64,000 nucleotides of DNA from the NCBI GenBank assembly GCA_937146725.1, contig CAKZRU010000112.1, positions 62,001 to 126,000 on the forward strand. The letters run 5' to 3'. The stretch is from an uncultured Myxococcales bacterium (lineage in GTDB: Bacteria > Myxococcota_A > Bradymonadia > UBA7976 > VGTA01). The notes beneath the pieces are model-generated. The model was given only the letters and a program-made list of their open reading frames with translations, had not been told where the DNA came from and did no database searches. Position numbers and translations under genes: made by a program. Numbering within the stretch: position 1 is the stretch's first letter; each line of letters starts with the position of its first letter. Of the stretch, positions 38,001 to 45,499 are shown one piece after another.

Positions 38001-38497
38001 GCTTGCGTTTTATGCTCTCGAGCCTCAGCACACAAAAAAGTTCGTAGCTTGAGTTCTTCTCCAACAGCCAATGCCCATTCAGTGGCAAATTGATTTAAAA
38101 TCAATTTATCGGGCGAGGCCTGTGGAAAACGAGCGCTAAATATAGGTGCTGTTGCTCTAAGCCATTTGGCTTGAACCCCATTAATTCGATTAAAAAGAGC
38201 CGTAAGCTGAGGAGATTTCTTAACCCGTTTAATCAAAATATTTTCAAGTTCATCGGGTAAGGCACCAAAGCGTTGAGTTTTGCTCATCTGATTGAGCGTA
38301 CTTTCCAACTTTCCCTGGCACAAGCCTTCTAGCCAACGACTTTCACTTGGGTGAATACGACGAGGTGGCGGATCACTGCTTAATCCAAAATGCCAACGCC
38401 CTAATTCAGCCGATAAAGGCAGTATCGCCTTAATCATTGCCTCGCCTATATCAGGGAAGGCACTGCCATAACGTTCACGATAAACCGTAACCCTCAT
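35087..38497 (-). CDS. Pseudokinase fused to SUMF1-like domain with acidic insertion
   Basis: 1136 residues. Residues 1 to about 300 are helical and unidentified. Residues about 305-600 are a Ser/Thr-kinase fold (KLEELLGDGLWRAV, FMAYPYVYGESLVDRI, SQSDIYSLGMTLAYAL-like). However, HRD reads HRQ (LLHRQIRPENI), DFG reads RWG, and the VAIK Lys is absent (CVEEI), so it should not phosphorylate. Residues about 720-1125 are an FGE-sulfatase/SUMF1 fold (GDFFMGTHSHAPD, YRLPTEAEWEYVAR, LYDMSGNVAEWCSD, RGGGWKRP, HIGFRVVRP). It is split by about 150 acidic, Glu/Asp/Lys/Gln-rich residues (about 820-972). The FGE cysteines are missing. It looks like a two-module scaffold. Confidence 0.85.
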   Translation of the reverse strand: MRVTVYRERYGSAFPDIGEAMIKAILPLSAELGRWHFGLSSDPPPRRIHPSESRWLEGLCQGKLESTLNQMSKTQRFGALPDELENILIKRVKKSPQLTALFNRINGVQAKWLRATAPIFSARFPQASPDKLILNQFATEWALAVGEELKLRTFLCAEAREHKTQALITDRMRMALIKWALAILNSQWSEALRLIGLIEQQWLLYDLEAESIELPLFLDEVSERYAAGLHQAMKWAILGRWGRAFLVLHQSLFPEGEPEDLEAFINASEHNPLFKHISAAFDSIEQLCSLCEAPIIPEPLIAESVVGQRKWKLEELLGDGLWRAVDQSNMHGCVEEISPLAEGEWSNTTQQEALILSSTQHPHIANIQDWGVDPETGRWFMAYPYVYGESLVDRIERCGPLSEAQARAFFLQMCEALLKAEKQGLLHRQIRPENIIFYSEEQVVLTRWGVHRSGIEGWRASSDHSPWRRMFMPMEVWESAQYSTQSDIYSLGMTLAYALNPVAFDWESEWAEIFSYLNQKKSSESHPALTQTPWFKLDDFPKSFHDILTQSTAPNHEDRYPSLFSFSDALQKLKIVYDYRGEFGERENLKLMEAVALIIAKPKSHHRIWQNHLQEWVPWEQVDEIEQVVTAALAQQASEDEKAQAQAQAQEEATNSAHNEIAATKPSTPRSPRRSLVKKRDLNPTDTPVPTHQSRRRSPTINPYLLKGSIAEAPGTIHTITFEGIPLKFCYAPQGDFFMGTHSHAPDVLRIERPQHVVTISRPLLVSQTPITQGLYAALMGINPSYFPNWHAPVEQLSWKEAAEFCNHLSRLDGLEEVYEFKEEVPVIEADDEQVDDEEDGSYFAHIKALRQAKKQQDEQESNSQKIQESESVESTPEQVVNKTDDESVNKTDDQETSESSEPDQDTAELEDETNPQDLVSKDSDELEQLQLSAEVEKDESLDERRRQILNESEKELEEKAKRRYQLEKVKEAPPKKLWVRCRLNSGGYRLPTEAEWEYVARAGTVLVFAGSKVWRDVAWGSPAGQEGTQAVAQLKPNAWGLYDMSGNVAEWCSDGLRHYTRNTVDPCYQLSEEWTLIDTRVIRGGGWKRPEIHARVSARAKCSASQKRSHIGFRVVRPLLPVSPFDSVSSDEDLT

Positions 38498-38561
38498 ATA
38501 TTTTCGACTCTCTTAGGTGGTCTATATAAACTAATTTTACCAGAGTTTTTAAATGATTGAG

Positions 38562-38597
38562 ACTCAGCAAACTCTCAAGACTCAGCAAACTCTCAAG
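38562..38597. repeat. 18-bp direct repeat at the end of the Cys-repeat gene
   Basis: ACTCAGCAAACTCTCAAG occurs twice in tandem (38562-38579, 38580-38597), with a partial third copy after it. It spans the stop codon (38593-38595) of the Cys-repeat gene. Confidence 0.9.
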
Positions 38598-39078
38598 ACT
38601 CAGATCTACATTGAGAGCGTAAGTCACTATTTTTAATAAAGCTACATTGGCTAGAATTATGATCCACAATAGCTCGGCATAAGGCTCTGAGATCACCATC
38701 ACGAATAAAGCTACATTGGCTACTCGACTTTTGGGCCTTGGCTTTGCATAGAGCTCTTTGGTCACTGTCTCTGACAAAGCTACACTGACCACTGCTAGAA
38801 CTTCCTCCAGTTTCAGCTCGGCAACGTGAGCGTAAGTCACTGTCACGAATAAAACTACATTGACTGCTGTTTTTATCTACACTCGCTTTACAATACGCTC
38901 TTTGATCACTGTTTTTAATAAAACTGCATTGACTTGAAGACCCTTGAGACTTTGCGCGGCACAAAGCACGCGCATCACTGTCCTTGACAAAACTGCAATT
39001 TGCATAGGACGACGTACTGTAAAGGCTAAGCATAATCATTGATAAACCGCTACCTAGCTTCAAACTTATTCTTTTCAT
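38593..39078 (-). CDS. Secreted protein of six CSFIRDSDLRALCRA-type repeats
   Basis: 161 residues with a signal peptide ending SSYA/NC. The mature protein is six repeats of about 22-25 residues. Each opens with CSF(I/V)(K/R)(D/N)(S/G)D and closes with R(A/S)xC(R/K)A. The links are short and rich in Ser, Gln and Lys (SSSQ). Two Cys per repeat at fixed spacing suggest intra-repeat disulfides. I do not recognise the family from sequence alone. It is preceded by the pseudokinase gene's start region downstream on the same strand, and its own promoter side faces the structured non-coding segment at 39.15 kb. Confidence 0.75.
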   Translation of the reverse strand: MKRISLKLGSGLSMIMLSLYSTSSYANCSFVKDSDARALCRAKSQGSSSQCSFIKNSDQRAYCKASVDKNSSQCSFIRDSDLRSRCRAETGGSSSSGQCSFVRDSDQRALCKAKAQKSSSQCSFIRDGDLRALCRAIVDHNSSQCSFIKNSDLRSQCRSES

Positions 39079-39113
39079 GGATTACACTCCAAATATAAAG
39101 CTTATAAATCAAC

Positions 39114-39142
39114 TTGACTCTTTATAGATTATCTTACATTAT
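39114..39142 (+). promoter_or_regulatory. Possible promoter of the structured non-coding segment
   Basis: TTGACT (39114-39119) and CATTAT (39137-39142) are 17 bases apart, which would start a transcript near 39150. The -35 is good (five of six bases) and the -10 is moderate. Confidence 0.35.
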
Positions 39143-39149
39143 ATGGTTT

Positions 39150-39600
39150 GTATACGCTTAATGACTCTTTGGAGTTCGCTTCGGCGTCTCTCCTAAATCC
39201 TTGAATGTTCCGTTCAGGGTTGGAGTCATACCTGAGGGCTTAATGGTCATTATTTTTGATCAGCCTAGCTTGATGAGCTAGGCGCTAGGCTCATTGGCAT
39301 GGTCGACCTCGTCGGACGTGTCGCCAGACAGTACTTCAGTACCCTTCATATAGCTTGTATAAGCGATTGTGCCTTAAGTTTTAGGTATTTAGTCACTCTC
39401 AAGACCGCTATTGTGAGGTGTCAGGAGATGCGAGCTTGGCCACCGCGATCAAGCTTCTCGGGGGTAGGCTTAAAGCCTAATTGCTAGCCGGCCACCCCGC
39501 AAGACTCTAAGGGCTAGACCCAGGGAGCGAGCCAGGCAGCAACAAACCTAGGATGATAAATCGGTATACACTTAGAGAGCCCGCTTTTGCGGGCTTTTCT
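39150..39600 (+). ncRNA. Candidate structured RNA or long 5' leader of unknown class
   Basis: About 450 bases with no convincing gene and a higher GC content than the neighbours. At 39161-39229 a perfect three-way junction can form. Its outer helix is ATGACTC/GAGTCAT (39161-39167 with 39223-39229). One hairpin has a CGC-TTCG-GCG cap inside GGAG/CTCC (39171-39193). The other is CCTTGAA/TTCAGGG with a seven-base loop (39199-39219). Further perfect hairpins are GCCTAGCT/AGCTAGGC (39263-39283) and TAGGCT/AGCCTA (39465-39479). A closing helix CTCTAAG/CTTAGAG (39505-39511 with 39571-39577) stacks on the terminator. No RNase P, tmRNA or SRP core motif is present. It is either a free RNA or a leader of the phosphoesterase gene at 39663. 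Confidence 0.55.
39578..39600 (+). terminator. Intrinsic terminator ending the non-coding segment
   Basis: AGCCCGC (39578-39584) and GCGGGCT (39589-39595) form a perfect 7-bp stem with a TTTT loop, followed by TTTCTATTT. It ends the structured segment, 63 bases before the next start codon. Confidence 0.85.
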
Positions 39601-39662
39601 ATTTGCTCTCCTTGACCCTAATGCTTATGCTTGGCTCATTCATTTGCTGTAAGGAAGTCATT

Positions 39663-40604
39663 ATGGTTACACGCATTGCTCATTTTTCAGATACGCACGT
39701 TCTTTCGCTTAAGGGCGTACAGATTAGAGACCTGCTCAATAAGCGCCTTACCGGTGCTGTGAACTTAGCCTTGAATCGTGCTAAACATTATCGAGTTGAG
39801 GTGTTTGAGCAAACCTTAGATGCCATTATTGCCGCTAAGCCTGATCATTCAATTTGCACCGGAGATCTAGTGAACTTAGCTTTGCAACCCGAGTTTGATA
39901 AAGTTGGTGAGCTTTTAAATACTCGCTTTGCTTCAACCGAGCTGACCCTTGTACCGGGCAATCATGATTATTACACTAAAGAAGCTTCTTTAGCCGGACG
40001 CTTTGAAAGTGCTTTTGCTGACTATTTGCCTCAAGAAATAGATGAACTTAAAACCTCAGTGCATGAGGGAGATGATCAACGACAGGCATATCCTATTACC
40101 CGAGTTCTTGATGAGGTTGCAATCATTGGCTTAAGTACAGCGATTCCTACTGCTTCATTTATGGCCACAGGTGAGTTAGGAGAAGATCAGCTTAGTCGCT
40201 TAAAAAACGGTCTTGACCACCCAACATTTAAAGAACGTTTTTCCTTGTTGATGTTGCATCATCCATTATTTCCCGAACCAAAGCGTCGTCTTGATCAAAC
40301 TAGGCGCTTAGCAGATGCACAAGCGCTTATTGAGACTCTTGATCAAGAACAAGGCACAGCGGTAGACTTAGTCGTACATGGACATAATCATGAGTTTAAA
40401 CGCATGGCGCTTCCCCAAAGTCAAACTCCGGTTATTCAGGTCGCGAGTGCGAGTAGAACAGCAAGCGCCAAGCATTCAGCAGAGTTTCACATCTATGTCA
40501 TTGAAGATGGCAAACTCAAAGCGATTGAACGTCATATTCATCATTCAGATACCGGACAGTTTATCCCCTGTGATGAAAGTGGAGAGCCACTCTCAAAGTC
40601 ATAA
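39663..40604 (+). CDS. Calcineurin-like metallophosphoesterase
   Basis: About 313 residues from ATG 39663, supported by AAGGAAG (39651-39657); the frame is open earlier to 39603 but lacks a site there. Conserved metallophosphoesterase motifs are visible in order: HFSDTH near residue 8, GDLVN near 62, VPGNHDYY near 95, LHHPL near 200 and VHGHNHEFKR near 240. These bind two metals. The family hydrolyses phosphomonoesters, phosphodiesters or nucleotides; the closest types are Icc/CpdA-like cyclic-nucleotide or UDP-diacylglucosamine hydrolases. An adenylate cyclase gene follows at 40787, so cyclic-AMP hydrolysis is an attractive but unproven role. Transcription may be controlled by the upstream terminator. 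Confidence 0.88.
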   Translation: MVTRIAHFSDTHVLSLKGVQIRDLLNKRLTGAVNLALNRAKHYRVEVFEQTLDAIIAAKPDHSICTGDLVNLALQPEFDKVGELLNTRFASTELTLVPGNHDYYTKEASLAGRFESAFADYLPQEIDELKTSVHEGDDQRQAYPITRVLDEVAIIGLSTAIPTASFMATGELGEDQLSRLKNGLDHPTFKERFSLLMLHHPLFPEPKRRLDQTRRLADAQALIETLDQEQGTAVDLVVHGHNHEFKRMALPQSQTPVIQVASASRTASAKHSAEFHIYVIEDGKLKAIERHIHHSDTGQFIPCDESGEPLSKS

Positions 40605-40786
40605 GGACTTAATAATATAGAATAAGTAAAGAAAGTAAGCAAAGGAGTATAAGCAATAAATCAGCTTTCTTTGCTTGAGTTGATCTTGCTTTCAAAGCTA
40701 AGTCATTATAAAGTGATGCGGTTCAATCTTTGTGATGTATTTACAGAGTATACCAAATCCCATTCATTACTAGTTCAGGAGCGAAC

Positions 40787-42493
40787 ATGGCCAAGGTCGT
40801 CATTAGCCAACCCAAGATGCCACATCGTGAGCAAAAGTTGCAATCGATCAATCATATTGGGCGTCATCCTGAGCAAACCATTCATATTAATGATAAAGTG
40901 GTTAGTAAGGCCCATGCTGTCATTAGTTCAGCCGAGGGTAAGTATTGGGTTCAAGATAACAATAGCCGTAATGGTACCTTTGTGAATGAAACCCGTATCT
41001 TTACGAGAACCCAACTCAATGAGGGCGATGTGGTCCGTTTGGGAGAGACTCGCTTAACTTTTTGTAGTGAAGTCCCCAAGGCAAGTGGCATGACTGGAGC
41101 GCTTTCAATGCGCGAGAGTATTCTCATTCAAGAAGACAAAGCCTTGAATGCGATTAATACTTTTCAAGCCCAGATTGATGCACACGACATAAACTTAGAT
41201 TTCCGTCCCGAAAAAGATGTACTAGATGAGGCGATCTTAAGAGAAGATTATGAAAAGCTTAGGGCGGTATACGAGCTTAGCGAAGCTTCTGGCCAAGAGG
41301 CTGATCTTGAAAGCCTTTTGGAACGAATTTTAGATAAAATCTTTAAGCTCATCGATGTATCTCGTGCAGTCATTCTTTTTGAAGAAGATGGGGAACTGAA
41401 TCCGGTGGCGGCCAAAGGGGTCAGCAATGCCGATGGTCAAATGAATATCTCAAAGACCATTCTGCAAGAAGTGCAAGAAAAGCATATTGCGATTCGCAGT
41501 CATAATGCTTTGATGGATAGTCGCTTTGAAGAAGCGCATAGTATTATTCTGCAAGGCATTGTGAGTATTATTTGCGTGCCTCTGATTTTCGATGGTAATT
41601 TCTTGGGCGTCATTTATCTAGATACCCAAAAAAATGCCGGTGCATTTACTGAAAAAGACCTTAAGGTGATTACCGCCTTTGCCTTTCAAGCCAGCTCAAA
41701 GATTACCAATATTCGCTTAGCCAAAAAAGCCGAAGAAGAAGCTGTGGCTCGTACTCAGCTTTCTCGTCTTTTATCTCCTAATTTGGTTGAAGAAGTTGTT
41801 AAAGGCAGAGCCGAAGTAAACCTTGGTGGTAAGTTAATGGACGCAACAGTTATGTTTGCCGACATTCGTGGTTTTACAAGTTTGAGTGAAAAGCTTCCGC
41901 CTGAAATGCTTATGGCGACCCTTAATCAATATTTTGAGATTATGGTGGATGTCATCTTTAAGCATGATGGTACCTTAGATAAGTTCATCGGTGATGAAAT
42001 CATGGCAGTTTGGGGGGCGCCTATCCCTCAAGATGATCACGGTGAAAGAGCGGTTAGAGCGGCAAATGAGATTAGAGCTCGTTTAGAAGTTTTTAATCAA
42101 CAACGAGAAGCTGCAGGAGAAACCGCCTTACAAATTGGGATTGGGATTAATTCAGGTCAGATGGTTGCCGGATACTCTGGAGCCAGCCAAACCCTGTCTT
42201 ATACAGTATTAGGTGATGCAGTTAATGTGGCCTCTCGCCTATGTAGTCATGCTAAACCCAAAGAAATCCTCATCAGTGATGCTCTACATGATCGGGTGCT
42301 TAAAGAGTTTGAAATCGATGTACGAGAACCGGTGACTTTTAAAGGTAAATCAAAGCCTTTAGGTGTCTTCCAAATCGTTAAAAAACTCAATGATAGTGAT
42401 CAATTCCCGTCTTTATCAGCTACACCTCATCTGTTTGAAACCCCACTTCCACAGGGCTTAGATCTGAATGTCCGTCCAAAAAGTGATTCATGA
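40787..42493 (+). CDS. FHA-GAF class III adenylate cyclase
   Basis: 568 residues. Residues 1-95 are an FHA domain (IGRHPEQTIHINDKVVSKAHA, NSRNGTFVN), which binds phospho-threonine. A GAF domain spans about 165-315 (LLERILDKIFKLIDVSRAVILF, ICVPLIFDGNFLGVIYLD). The class III cyclase catalytic domain is at about 350-535: first metal Asp in FADIRGFTSL, second in FIGDEIMAVWG, LDKF with the adenine-specifying Lys, and YTVLGDAVNVASRL. It should make cyclic AMP in response to a phosphoprotein and a GAF ligand. It is soluble. It overlaps the next gene by four bases and lies downstream of the phosphoesterase that might degrade its product. Confidence 0.93.
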   Translation: MAKVVISQPKMPHREQKLQSINHIGRHPEQTIHINDKVVSKAHAVISSAEGKYWVQDNNSRNGTFVNETRIFTRTQLNEGDVVRLGETRLTFCSEVPKASGMTGALSMRESILIQEDKALNAINTFQAQIDAHDINLDFRPEKDVLDEAILREDYEKLRAVYELSEASGQEADLESLLERILDKIFKLIDVSRAVILFEEDGELNPVAAKGVSNADGQMNISKTILQEVQEKHIAIRSHNALMDSRFEEAHSIILQGIVSIICVPLIFDGNFLGVIYLDTQKNAGAFTEKDLKVITAFAFQASSKITNIRLAKKAEEEAVARTQLSRLLSPNLVEEVVKGRAEVNLGGKLMDATVMFADIRGFTSLSEKLPPEMLMATLNQYFEIMVDVIFKHDGTLDKFIGDEIMAVWGAPIPQDDHGERAVRAANEIRARLEVFNQQREAAGETALQIGIGINSGQMVAGYSGASQTLSYTVLGDAVNVASRLCSHAKPKEILISDALHDRVLKEFEIDVREPVTFKGKSKPLGVFQIVKKLNDSDQFPSLSATPHLFETPLPQGLDLNVRPKSDS

Positions 42494-43116
42494 TGGCTAA
42501 ATTAAGTTCAAAAACTAGGATGGCTTTACCGCCTTTACCAAAGACCAAGCCCTGGCTTAGCACAGGAAAAAGCTTGGGGATACTTGCATTGAGTGCTCAT
42601 CTTGTTGCCTGTGAGGTTGAGGATGAGTCTTTGGTTAATACAAACGCGGGTGATGAAGTACAAGATTCTGACATCATTGCACCTATGCCAGCTCCTGTTG
42701 CAGGCACTGAGGCAGGAAATAGCGCGGGTGATCAGGCCGGTGATGAAGCAGGCGTTACCGCTGGTGATCAAGCAGGCACTGAGGCTGGTGTTACCGCAGG
42801 TGAACCGGCAGGTATGGAAGTGATTCCACCTATGCCAGAACCAGCGGGTGAAGAAGCACTAGATATGGAAGTGATTGCCCCCATGCCTCCTCCAGAAATG
42901 GATATGGAAGTGATTGCCCCCATGCCTCCTCCAGAAATGGATATGGAAGTGATTGCCCCCATGCCTCCTCCGGAGATGGACATGGGCGCATTACCTCCTA
43001 TGCCACCTCCTCAAGCCGGTATGGAGTTTGAGATCGCCGGACAAGAAGTGGAGGATATGGGCGCACTCCCTCCCATGCCACCTCCACCGATGCCGCCACC
43101 TCGTCCCGAAGAATAA
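42490..43116 (+). CDS. Pro/Met-rich lipoprotein
   Basis: The 208-residue protein's ATG overlaps the stop of the cyclase gene. After a basic leader comes a hydrophobic segment with a lipobox-like HLVAC at about residue 41. The whole mature part is low complexity: acidic AGDQAGxEAG-type repeats, then PMPPPEMDMEVIA in three 13-residue units, then a Pro-rich tail. No folded domain is visible. It could be a flexible envelope spacer or a metal-binding tail (Met, Pro, Asp, Glu). Translational coupling to a cyclase is unusual for a lipoprotein. Confidence 0.7.
   Translation: MMAKLSSKTRMALPPLPKTKPWLSTGKSLGILALSAHLVACEVEDESLVNTNAGDEVQDSDIIAPMPAPVAGTEAGNSAGDQAGDEAGVTAGDQAGTEAGVTAGEPAGMEVIPPMPEPAGEEALDMEVIAPMPPPEMDMEVIAPMPPPEMDMEVIAPMPPPEMDMGALPPMPPPQAGMEFEIAGQEVEDMGALPPMPPPPMPPPRPEE
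42862..42978 (+). repeat. In-frame 39-bp repeat, three copies
   Basis: Three copies (42862-42900, 42901-42939, 42940-42978), starting GATATGGAAGTGATTGCCCC, encode DMEVIAPMPPPEM units. The first two are identical; the third has two changes. Confidence 0.95.
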
Positions 43117-43151
43117 GCTTTTCAGTTACAGACTTGGCCTAGGTGATATAA

Positions 43152-44138
43152 ATGATATCCAAAGATGAGGCACAGTGGATTACCTGGGTATGCGAGGCCT
43201 TGGCGAGGGGCTGTCAACACGCTGAAATCACCCAAAGCTTAGTAGATCAGGGGCATCCACAAGCTCAACACTTGGTGCAAATGATTCTGAAAAATCCCAT
43301 TTATCAATGGGGCCTGAGTCATGCCCAATATAATCATCAGCAATGGCGTAGATTAAGCAGTTTCCACACCCTAAAACAAACACTTGATCAACGAGGTTCA
43401 TCTGAGCTTCCTATTGTGGATTATCCAAATGATCAAGCACAGGTCGAACGTTTATATCAGGCGAATCAAGCTTTCATCCTTAAATCTTGGACCCAAGATT
43501 GGCCAGCTTTTAAAAAACCTTGGAATGCCCAGCGTTTCCTTGATGAGTTTAGCACAGTCAAGGTTGAAATCACCGAAGGACGAGAGTCGATCAAAGATTT
43601 TGATCCTAAAGCTGACTTGCTTAAAAAAATTGCCAGTTTTGGTGACTTTGCTCAGCGTGTTCTCAGTAGTAAAGATCAAACTAATGATTTTTATTTGATC
43701 GCACGTAACCATGCATTCAAAAACAAAAAACTAGCAGTTTTACTTGATGAAATCGATGAGCGTCCTTTTTTAGACCCACAACGCAAGATAGAGCAATCAG
43801 CGCTGTGGTTTGGCCCTAAAGGAACTTTCACTCCGTTACATCATGACACCTGCAATATTATGTTTGTCCAAATGTGGGGCGAAAAGAGAATCGATTTACT
43901 CCCACCGCATCGCTTAGATCTCTTTGATCAATCCCTAAATATGTATGCACAACTTGATTTACGCAAAGAGCCTCAAGCAGAGCAAAGAACAGCATATCTT
44001 CAAGCAGGTGATGCCTTATTTATTCCGGTTGGTTGGTGGCATCAAGTTGAAGCTTTAAGTCCTTCGACAAGTTTAGCGATGACTCACTTTACTTTCAACA
44101 ATCACTATCAATGGTATCAGCCGGGTAAGCGGGTGTAA
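43152..44138 (+). CDS. JmjC/cupin-like Fe(II)/2-oxoglutarate hydroxylase
   Basis: 328 residues. The C-terminal half is a double-stranded beta-helix of the Cupin_8/JmjC type. The Fe-binding HxD is in LHHDTCN (about residue 235) and the distal His in GWWHQVEA (about 297). LWFGPKGTFTPLHHD is the typical lead-in. The N-terminal 100 residues are helical. Bacterial members hydroxylate proteins or small molecules; the substrate is unknown. The gene lies 35 bases after the Pro/Met-rich lipoprotein, on the same strand as the cyclase. It converges on the GYF-like gene at 44187. Confidence 0.85.
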   Translation: MISKDEAQWITWVCEALARGCQHAEITQSLVDQGHPQAQHLVQMILKNPIYQWGLSHAQYNHQQWRRLSSFHTLKQTLDQRGSSELPIVDYPNDQAQVERLYQANQAFILKSWTQDWPAFKKPWNAQRFLDEFSTVKVEITEGRESIKDFDPKADLLKKIASFGDFAQRVLSSKDQTNDFYLIARNHAFKNKKLAVLLDEIDERPFLDPQRKIEQSALWFGPKGTFTPLHHDTCNIMFVQMWGEKRIDLLPPHRLDLFDQSLNMYAQLDLRKEPQAEQRTAYLQAGDALFIPVGWWHQVEALSPSTSLAMTHFTFNNHYQWYQPGKRV

Positions 44139-44186
44139 GCGTCTTTAAATCGTTTGTCTGCCATAGGGTTTATTAGCGTTCCCAAG

Positions 44187-45371
44187 CTATTTTTTACGCT
44201 TTTTAGCTTTCTTTCCTTTACGCTTTTTAGTTTTTTTAACTTGTTCAAGCGCTTTGCCAAACTCTCTGACTTCTCCTTCATAAAGCCATACAGAACGATC
44301 ACAACCACTTCCATAACAGTGTCGATAGCCACCTCGTTCTCTTTTGATACTACTCGCTCGTCCCCAGGCTAGTTCGACTTGCTCAGGACTCATTCCATAT
44401 AGAACTTCTCTGTTGATGACTGCGGTGAGTACTGATTCTTTCCAACCAGGATGCTGTCGGCGCAAGCGACAAAAGTCTTCGCTGTAAATCGAGATGCAGA
44501 CCTTTTGTAATTGTAAGCGAAGCTGGGCTAAAATAGTATTGGCCCCACGATGTTCTGTTTGTTGTAGAGTTAAATTACGCTGAACCACAAAGTTGGCAAT
44601 GGCATGAGCTTCTTGTAGCTTTTCATACATTGATTGACCCACAGTAACATTGGTGTTTTCTCGCTGAGTCATTTCGGAACTTACCCGCTGGGCGCGTTTA
44701 AGTAACTCCAAGTCTGATAAGGTGCTTGCCTCTTCAAAGAGAACTTGATTTTCCATAATTCCTTCAGCACGAAGATCAAAGATCTGCTCAATCGCTTTTC
44801 CTTGGCTGACCCCATTTTCTTCTTTTTGAAGCAGTGCATTCATCTCGGCATAGCCCTGTATATCACCACCTTCTCCCTCAGAGCCATTACCGGCCCCCTC
44901 GCTGCTCTCCATGCTTTGATCATTATTGGTAGGACTTGAAGAAGAAAACTCCTTAAAGTCACTATCTCCATCACCTAGTTTAAACTCAATTGTTTTTGAA
45001 TAGTTGATCATCATGTAGAGCAGGAAACCAATGAGGCCTGCATAAATGATAAAACGAACCCATTTAGACCAGTTTCGACCCTTCTTCTGCTGGCGTTTAA
45101 CCTCGTCAATCCCTTGGCCGGTGGCTTCAAGAAAAACCGGATGCTTACGGGCAAAGCCCCAAGTATCAGTAGATTCATCAAAAATAAGGTCATCACCACG
45201 TATCCGTCGGTTTTGGATCGCTGCGACTAAAAGACCTTTATTGCCAGCAAAAATCTCCCGACCAAGTCGGTTAACCCGATAATAGGAGTTATCTTCTTGT
45301 GGCGCATTATCTTCTGCTCCATCTTGAGTTTCGGTTTGTGTTCCTTGATCTTCGCTCACCAAAGCCTCCAA
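44187..45371 (-). CDS. GYF_2-like single-span membrane protein
   Basis: 394 residues. Residues about 27-85 are a GYF_2-type module (YYRVNRLGREIFAGNKGLL, DESTDTWGFARKHPVF). A single membrane span follows near 105-125 (FIIYAGLIGFLLYMMI). The outside part is a Ser/Gly/Glu-rich linker, then a helical region. Near residue 340 comes REVLYGMSPEQVELAWG, a SmpA-like motif that ends with HCYGSGCDRSVWLYEG. The tail is very basic (KKTKKRKGKKAKKRKK). It recalls the GYF module at the start of the 961 gene. The role is unknown; GYF_2 modules often bind Pro-rich tails, such as that of the lipoprotein at 42.5 kb (inference). Confidence 0.7.
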   Translation of the reverse strand: MEALVSEDQGTQTETQDGAEDNAPQEDNSYYRVNRLGREIFAGNKGLLVAAIQNRRIRGDDLIFDESTDTWGFARKHPVFLEATGQGIDEVKRQQKKGRNWSKWVRFIIYAGLIGFLLYMMINYSKTIEFKLGDGDSDFKEFSSSSPTNNDQSMESSEGAGNGSEGEGGDIQGYAEMNALLQKEENGVSQGKAIEQIFDLRAEGIMENQVLFEEASTLSDLELLKRAQRVSSEMTQRENTNVTVGQSMYEKLQEAHAIANFVVQRNLTLQQTEHRGANTILAQLRLQLQKVCISIYSEDFCRLRRQHPGWKESVLTAVINREVLYGMSPEQVELAWGRASSIKRERGGYRHCYGSGCDRSVWLYEGEVREFGKALEQVKKTKKRKGKKAKKRKK

Positions 45372-45499
45372 ACTAGTCTATATATACTTTAGCAATATGT
45401 GGATCTTCAACAGTCTATTATAGGCGAGAAGTTGAATCCCTGCTATCATAATCCACGAATATTCAGACTTATCCACTTTAACACCATGAAAGTCCTTAA

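Noticed and set aside
39161..39229. tRNA
   Set aside because: The 7-bp outer helix and two hairpins look like a tRNA, but there is no T arm, no U33 in the seven-base loop and no CCA.
39299..39487. 62-residue plus-strand frame inside the structured segment
   Set aside because: There is no Shine-Dalgarno before the ATG, the composition is unlike neighbours, and the segment is better explained by RNA structure.
39150..39600. RNase P RNA, tmRNA or SRP RNA
   Set aside because: The RNase P P4 motif, the tmRNA ends and the SRP GGAAGG core are absent on both strands. AGCAAC near 39540 is only a weak SRP-like match.
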